Source of the DNA: Merluccius polli
Lineage: Eukaryota > Chordata > Actinopteri > Gadiformes > Merlucciidae
NCBI GenBank assembly: GCA_030340625.1
Contig: JAOPHQ010000579.1
Location: 178,501 to 242,500 of the forward strand
Direction of reading: 5' to 3'
Length of the DNA stretch: 64,000 bases
Shown here: positions 57,814 through 64,000 of the stretch, piece after piece
Position numbering within the stretch: the first letter of the stretch is position 1
Layout: every line of letters begins with the position of its first letter
Position numbers and translations under genes: made by a program
The notes under the pieces: generated by a model
What the model saw: only the letters and a program-made list of their open reading frames with translations
Databases searched by the model: none
What the model was told of the DNA's origin: nothing

Positions 57814-58317
57814 TGGGGCACTTGGCAACTCTGGCCATTTCTTCGCTGGTTTTCACTTTTGACATCGCATGTTTTCTCAACAAGCTCCCCCTACAGGTCT
57901 GGGACGTATATTACACAACACTGTCGTAAAAAAACTCACTTGCGGCACCCTCCTCCCCCTTTCTACCGCTGCTCATGTGCATTTGTTGCCGGGTTTTTTC
58001 GTGTGGCGCGATGTGTACCGAGGTGGGTAATACATTATACACTGTATCATAGAACATTGACATGTATAGCCGGCGTGATTAACCGTTATTGAGGTTTACG
58101 TTGAATTGCCGTAAAGCAGTTTGTGTTTCTCGCTCTTTCTCGCTTCTCGCGATACTTCCCATTTCCAATTTACCGGGACGGTAGTCCCAAAGTTGCAAGG
58201 CTGGTTTTCCACCGGGGGGAGCGGGGATAGTCACCATTAACACCGGAACAGACCATTTAACCATCCAAATGATTTCCAGACGGGTTTATTAAGTTGAAAA
58301 AGTTGCCAAGTGCCCCT
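57814..58317. mobile_element. TTAA-type MITE
   Basis: TTAA at 57810-57813 and 58318-58321 flanks inverted ends TGGGGCACTTGGCAACT and AGGGGCACTTGGCAACT (inverse). Length 504 bp. A TTAA target and long G-starting ends suggest piggyBac or Kolobok. Confidence 0.75.
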
Positions 58318-58321
58318 TTAA

Positions 58322-58592
58322 AAAATATATATATATACCGTTCGCCATCGTCATTTCCGGTAGGCGCACAGCGGCCGCATTCGGTTTGACACAACGCCGC
58401 CCTGTCAGAGTTCGCGCACCACGCGAGTACACAGTGTACACAGTGCGGGCCGCAGAAAGAGCGTAAAATGTTAATTGAGGAGGATTTCAACGCAGAGCAG
58501 CGGGAGGTGTTTGAGTTCAGGACCGGGGGACAGCTCCTCAGCCTTTAGCAACAAGACGAATGATGGCTTGGAGACTTAGCATTTAGATGGGG

Positions 58593-58630
<38 letters not shown>

Positions 58631-58751
58631 GAGAGAGCTGTGTTGTTGTTCTCTTGACAATGTGCTGAAAATGGCACAAAAAAAAAAAAATGATGTATGA
58701 ACTGTCCACAGCCAAACGCCGAGGCAAGCGGCCACGTGCGCCGACCCTGAA

Positions 58752-58788
<37 letters not shown>

Positions 58789-58844
58789 GCGCACATGCGT
58801 CAATGTGTGCGGGTGCATGCGTGCCACACACCCACACATGTGAA

Positions 58845-58891
<47 letters not shown>

Positions 58892-59420
58892 GCGGGTGTG
58901 GCGGTGTGTATCCGCCACACTCGTGCTACGCTCACACTCGCACTCGCGCACGCACACACACACACACACACACACATACACACACACACACAGTGCCATG
59001 ACAGTATTTCCATTGTGCAAACATCACCTTGGGGGTCCAATTTTTGCCAGAGTAATATACAAAAAATTGTACGCGATCTCCAATATCTAGTGCCAAACAA
59101 ACAGAGGGGGAGCTCAACGGAGGTTATGTGCATATGAGACAACGCCAGGGTGGTTTGGTGGGGGACAAAATGTCCCCAAACAGGACATTTATCAGGCTGA
59201 AGTCAGACTTCAGTGGGGACTGGACGGGACGACGTCGGAAGAAAGACTTCAGCAAGCCATCTTCAAAAACATCGGGGGAAATTTGCGCTTACACGTACCG
59301 CTTACACTCGCTTAGCGCTTAACACACACACACACACACACACTTTCCTTTATTACAAATCACAGAATGACTGTGGTCTTGTTTCCTGGACGCATGTCAT
59401 AACACCCACCCACACACACA

Positions 59421-59470
<50 letters not shown>

Positions 59471-59566
59471 TCTGAGGGCACAAACACAAACATGCTCACA
59501 CAAACACACACACACACACACACACATAGACCAGTGTCTGAGGGCACAAACACAAACATGCTCACA

Positions 59567-59622
<56 letters not shown>

Positions 59623-59658
59623 CCAGTATCTGAGGGCACAAACACAAACATGCTCACA

Positions 59659-59726
<68 letters not shown>

Positions 59727-59765
59727 CCAGTGTCTGAGGGCACAAACACAAACATGCTCACACAA

Positions 59766-59800
<35 letters not shown>

Positions 59801-59840
59801 TAGACCAGTGTCTGAGGGCACAAACACAAACATGCTCACA

Positions 59841-59876
<36 letters not shown>

Positions 59877-59912
59877 CCAGTGTCTGAGGGCACAAACACA
59901 AACATGCTCACA

Positions 59913-59948
<36 letters not shown>

Positions 59949-59978
59949 CCAGTATCTGAGGGCACAAACACAAACATG

Positions 59979-60017
<39 letters not shown>

Positions 60018-60561
60018 CAGTATCTGAGGGCACAAACACAAACATGCTCACACAAACACACATATACACACACACACACACACACGCACTCAAGCGCACA
60101 CATGCACACGCCGTGTCGTCTCCATGCCCGCAGATCAAATCCAATTAAATTGATCAGCTTCATTGTAATTGCGTTTATATTGCCTTTGACTTTGGATGGG
60201 GGGGGGAAAAAAAAAAGTGAGTCATCGCTTCGCTGAATTGAAGGAAGCTAATTAGCCAGAACCTTTGACCTACCGACAGTCTGGACCGCGTGACGCGCAT
60301 TGCGGCGGTGGAGCGCATCGATCGATCGCGACGCGCAGCGCTTTTTACACGCGACAGAACCATTGATCCGCAACCCGTGTGGCAGTATGTGTGACGTCGC
60401 GGCATTTGACTTCGGTTCGCGTTTCCCTTGGAGGAGAGCGAAAGGTCGGCGGCGTCGTACACATCTTTGCCATACGTATTCATACACACGAGTACGGGTG
60501 TATGAGTTATTTATCCCAGACGGAAAGCTTGGGTGTCGTAAATGCGATTAACAAAATGAGA
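58322..60561. other. Gene-free stretch, microsatellite-rich
   Basis: (GA)n lies at 58590-58637, (CA)n at 58752-58787, 58850-58889 and 58951-58991, and the minisatellite at 59405-60090. A plus-strand frame at 58468 (MLIEEDFNAEQREVFEFRTG) in CpG-rich sequence ends quickly and is not recognised. Confidence 0.5.
59405..60090. repeat. Compound minisatellite, eight units
   Basis: The core gtctgagggcacaaacacaa, followed by acatgctcacacaaacac and preceded by atagaccag, recurs eight times (starting near 59469, 59532, 59625, 59730, 59806, 59876, 59948 and 60015). The units are separated by (CA)n of varying length, giving a spacing of about 60-105 bases. Confidence 0.9.
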
Positions 60562-61012
60562 GGTAACACTTTACAATAAGGTACGCAAAAACGCGGGTAG
60601 TTACTGAGGAACAAATGAGTAACGAATGATGAACGACCAGGGCCCTAACTGGGGCCCTAACTGGGGCCCTAACTGGGGCCCTAACTGGGCCCTAAGTGAC
60701 AGTTACTCAGTAACGAATACAGTAGTCCCCTAGTCTGTTTACCAGTAATTCCTAACTGGGGCCCCGTTAGGGCCCCAGTTAGGGCCCTGGTTGTTCATCA
60801 TTCGTTACTCAGTAACGAATACAGTAGTCCCCTAGTCTGTTCACCAGTAATTCCTCAGTAGTTACTGAGTAACTGTCACTTAGGGCCCTGTTAGGGCCCC
60901 AGTTAGGGCCCCAGTTAGGGCCCCAGTTAGGGCCCTGGTCGTTCATCATTCATTACTCATTCGTTCCTCAGTAACTACCCACTTTTTGCGTACCTTATTG
61001 TAAAGTGTTACC
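60562..61012. mobile_element. Foldback MITE, TSD AAATGAGA
   Basis: AAATGAGA at 60554-60561 and 61013-61020 flanks a 451-bp element whose ends are the long inverted repeat GGTAACACTTTACAATAAGG. Further in come ggggccctaact units, repeated four times on the left and in inverse on the right. Most of the element can fold on itself. The 8-bp TSD suggests hAT. Confidence 0.9.
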
Positions 61013-62510
61013 AAATGAGATACACAATGGAAAGGATGGATATCGGAAAAAAAAGTCTACAAAATAATACAGTGCGAGTCGGCGAAATGCAAACTCGGCT
61101 GTAAACGTATACGACTGGATCGAAACCGAAGGACTGTTTGGGAAGTTTACAACGTTACATGCACTTTATATACCTTTCCATATACTGCATACGCTAAGAA
61201 AATGGGCTCATAGCTTCACATCAGTGTATTTTTCTACTTCATTCGGAGGAGGACAGCGGATAGGATAGCGTAGTGTGGTGGTTTGGGTGTGTGAGACTCC
61301 CAGCCGAAAGGCTCCGGGTTCGACTTGTTGTTAACATACGGCGCAAGATGCCTAACCCCTTTACCTGTATTTGAATTCTTTGCAAGTCTCTTTGGGATAA
61401 AAGTGTCTTGTAACTTAACAAATAGAAGTAGTCACAGGATTTACAAAAGGAAAGGGTAACCTGAAAAAAAAACCCAAAAACCCAGAAAATAATCATGGGC
61501 TCATTATTCATATACTCTGACCGCCAGGATTAATGATAACCTGTCATACGATGTCGTTTTCAACAGAATCGCGGCACTGGTGTCTTTTATGCACTAATAT
61601 CCTTTGAAACCCCTGTGTGCCTGTAATTGTGTAATCTTGACGAAGGGCCCGCGCAATTTCCCCCTTGATTTGAAGGGTCTAGTAATTTGAAATGTCACGT
61701 GTGTCACGTGACAACACAGGCGTCTCACCGTCGTATTAATGTATTTATGTATCGCGCTGATAGCACTTTACGCTCTCGGCGTTCAACTCGACGCGGCCTG
61801 TGAGTCAACGTCGGCCTGACGATATTTCAGACAGCCGACGACTATAATTGTGAAGCAGAACGGCGCGGTGTCACCGACGACAGTGACGCGCCCATATAAG
61901 GAGGCGCAGAGAGTATCTTGGGTCCAATATCAGCCGATCAGCGCGCATCTTTTAAAAAAAATCGGGTTTTCACAACCACGTCCCCGCCAGAGCAGACTTG
62001 CGTTACGTTCGCGTGAGATTTGAATACAAATCAGCCGATTTTTTAATGATCCCTCGTCGTTTCAGACCACACACACACACACACACACACAGCTTTGGCG
62101 AACGCAGAATCGGTTATATTTGCTGTCAAAAGGATAGCGTGGCGTGTTCAATGAATGTGTGTTGATTTATGAATGCTTTTAATCAGGGAAATCACAAATC
62201 ACAGAGGAAATACACAAACCATGACCCCCCTCCCCCTCCCCAACAAAAACTCGCAGAGTTTCTTACTGTGGATGTGCTTTGAATGAAATTAAAAGATTTT
62301 ACGAGGGCCACTTTTATCCAGATTGATGAATGTGACGCATATTTTCTTTCAGTTGGGGGAACTCATGAGTTTCAGAAGCGCTTGGTGTGCGGGTCGATTG
62401 ACTGGGTTAGCATTTCTTACCGCATAAGGGTCTGTAACCCATCTGTTCGGTGTCAAATCATTTGGCATAAAAAAAGACAGTTATAGAGTATGACTTAGCA
62501 GGGCTTTTGT
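61013..62510. other. Gene-free stretch with a SINE
   Basis: Apart from the SINE at 61248-61425 and a (CA)n at 62069-62092, I see nothing that can be assigned. Confidence 0.4.
61248..61425 (+). mobile_element. tRNA-derived SINE fragment
   Basis: An A-box-like tagcgtagtgtggtggttt is followed 30-40 bases on by a B-box-like ccgggttcgacttg. The 3' part ctttgggataaaagtgtctt resembles the shared tail of several fish SINEs. No TSD could be fixed. Confidence 0.55.
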
Positions 62511-62513
62511 GTG

Positions 62514-62520
<7 letters not shown>

Positions 62521-62582
<62 letters not shown>
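62521..62582. repeat. (GT)n microsatellite
   Basis: About 62 bases of uninterrupted GT. A 21-base G run follows at 62748-62769. Confidence 0.95.
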
Positions 62583-62584
<2 letters not shown>

Positions 62585-63030
62585 TATTCGTACGCCGAAT
62601 CGAAATGACACGCACCGTTTTTTGTCATCGCCGCTTTCGCTCCCGCTAAACACAAAACAACACGTGCGTCGAAGCGAGCGGAGAGCGACATCTGCGCCCT
62701 GCAACGCGGGAACGGGATTCAGACGGTGGGAAAAATGACGTCGACAGGGGGGGGGGGGGGGGGGGGGGGGAACAAGAGTCGGTAGATTGCGCGGTAAATA
62801 AAACGACAAACGTTGGGGGCTGACGATTAGAAATATGAACCGCTTGTGCTTGTGTCTCGCCTTTTTTTTTTTTGCTTCGATTTACAAACCTTTTCATCCC
62901 AGCGTTACAGGGGAACGAGGAGAGGAGCGCTTCGCCGAGGAGAGCGCTCGCCGCTCTCTGCTGAAGAGCAAACGCAGACCGAATCTTGAAAACGTTTCAA
63001 AGACGGCAGGATTATGTATTAGCTCCGTCG

Positions 63031-63063
<33 letters not shown>

Positions 63064-64000
63064 TCCCATCCGTCAATGCCGGGCCAAATGAAATGACACC
63101 GAAAAGGTTGTAAAATTGATTACTGCGTGATTGATATATATCACTCATTTCCTCCCGCCGGATTGAATAAGTGGCGGCGCTATTCTAGGCGCCGTTTACG
63201 GCACTTCAACCGATCATATCTAAGCCTAACCCATAAAAAAAAAAAAAAACATCTCAGTCAAACCGCAACGTAACCTTGTCTCGAGTTAAGACACTCCCCG
63301 TTTATGTCCTCATAGCGAAAGCCGTGGCGAAAAATAATCGCGGAAATAGGTTGATAGAGGGTGATATGAAACGTTACATTGTGATTCATTACGATTTATT
63401 ACGTTCTGATTATAATTAAATACCGTTTTAAACCGCTGGCCAGCTGATGGGAAGCACATTTCTTCCAGAAAACCTTCGACACACACACGTTGGACGCAGC
63501 ACCCACCATCGCAGCGAACCAAAGCTTACAATAAACATTGTTTTTAGATATTGCACAGATATGTATATTGTTTATATTTTAATACTTGGTTTCTTATCTT
63601 CCTAATGTTTATTCTGCACCAATTACACCGAGTCGAATTCCTTGTATGTACAATCCTACTTGGCAATAAACTTGATTCTGATTCTGATTCTGATTGTAAA
63701 AGTATACTTTTACACTTTTAAGACTTTTACAGAAGCATGCTTATCAGTTCAGCTTAACTTAAGCTTAACAGACTCTGACAAACGACATAATAAAGAAGTG
63801 TCTGGTGTGTGTTACCACTTTGAGGCTACTTTAGTATTCGAAGCCACTGTCAGCATATCTGTATGTAGGCTCGTATGCTGTGTGTGTGCGTGTATTTACG
63901 TCAGTGTGTGTGTGTGTATGTGTGTGTGTGGGTGCGAGAGTGGGTATATGAATGTGAGTACGAGTGTTTATGTGTGTGTGTGTGTGTATGTGTGTGTGTG
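62583..64000. other. Gene-free stretch with a LINE tail
   Basis: (CA)n at 63032-63061 and GT-rich sequence at the right edge. A LINE 3' end is at 63600-63697. No exon was recognised. Confidence 0.4.
63600..63697 (+). mobile_element. LINE 3' end
   Basis: ccttgtatgtacaatcctac, then ttggcaataaacttgattct, then a short ttctga tandem tail: the usual 3' end of a fish non-LTR retrotransposon truncated at its 5' side. Confidence 0.6.

Noticed and set aside
58468..58548. Plus-strand frame MLIEEDFNAEQREVFEFRTG
   Set aside because: It stops after 26 codons and no matching neighbour or family was recognised.
59405..60090. Regularly spaced repeats that could be mistaken for a CRISPR array
   Set aside because: The intervals are only (CA)n, not unique spacers, there is no cas gene, and the genome is animal.

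Overview
The window looks like teleost fish nuclear DNA. It carries an NLRC3-like NACHT receptor gene of the fish-specific (FISNA) class, a multi-exon vertebrate FRMPD gene, and a dense load of DNA transposons (hAT-like, PIF/Harbinger, Tc1/mariner, TTAA-type), solo LTRs, tRNA-derived SINEs, (CA)n and (GA)n microsatellites and very long C/G homopolymers. I see no prokaryotic operon, CRISPR array, or convincing tRNA or rRNA gene.

Layout. (1) 181-9035, minus strand: the 5' part of an NLR gene. It has a short first coding exon, four copies of a ~117-bp N-terminal exon, a short linker exon, a pre-NACHT exon, one 1.8-kb FISNA-NACHT exon and the first 174-bp LRR exon; further LRR exons would lie left of the window. 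A Harbinger transposon (3759-6982), itself split by a second element (4699-6153), sits exactly at one of its splice donors. (2) 9.6-16 kb: a transposon field with several insertions whose target-site duplications (TSDs) can be read, plus hints of an unrecognised minus-strand gene (10854-13815). (3) 16061-24913: a tandem duplication of a ~2.48-kb segment holding the 3' end of the FRMPD gene. The outer copy has decayed and carries three insertions; the inner copy keeps the empty sites. (4) 23825-49067, minus strand: an FRMPD3/FRMPD4-family gene, most like FRMPD3. Sixteen coding exons were followed and every junction keeps the reading frame, from the PDZ domain through the FERM domain to a 3.5-kb last exon. 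The exon with the start codon was not found. (5) 49-64 kb: no convincing coding exon. This part holds microsatellites, a minisatellite, foldback and TTAA-type elements, a large palindrome and SINE/LINE pieces, and is probably the long first intron and/or 5' flank of the FRMPD gene.

The two genes share a strand but no evident function: one is a cytosolic innate-immune sensor, the other a synaptic/cortical scaffold. I did not find a new defence or catalytic system. The most informative structures are the duplicated FRMPD 3' end with three cleanly dated insertions, an unusual transposon with a 9-bp TSD and arrays of a GTCGTAATAGCGG-type motif, the transposon lodged at the NLR splice donor, and the close contact between FRMPD splice sites and microsatellites.
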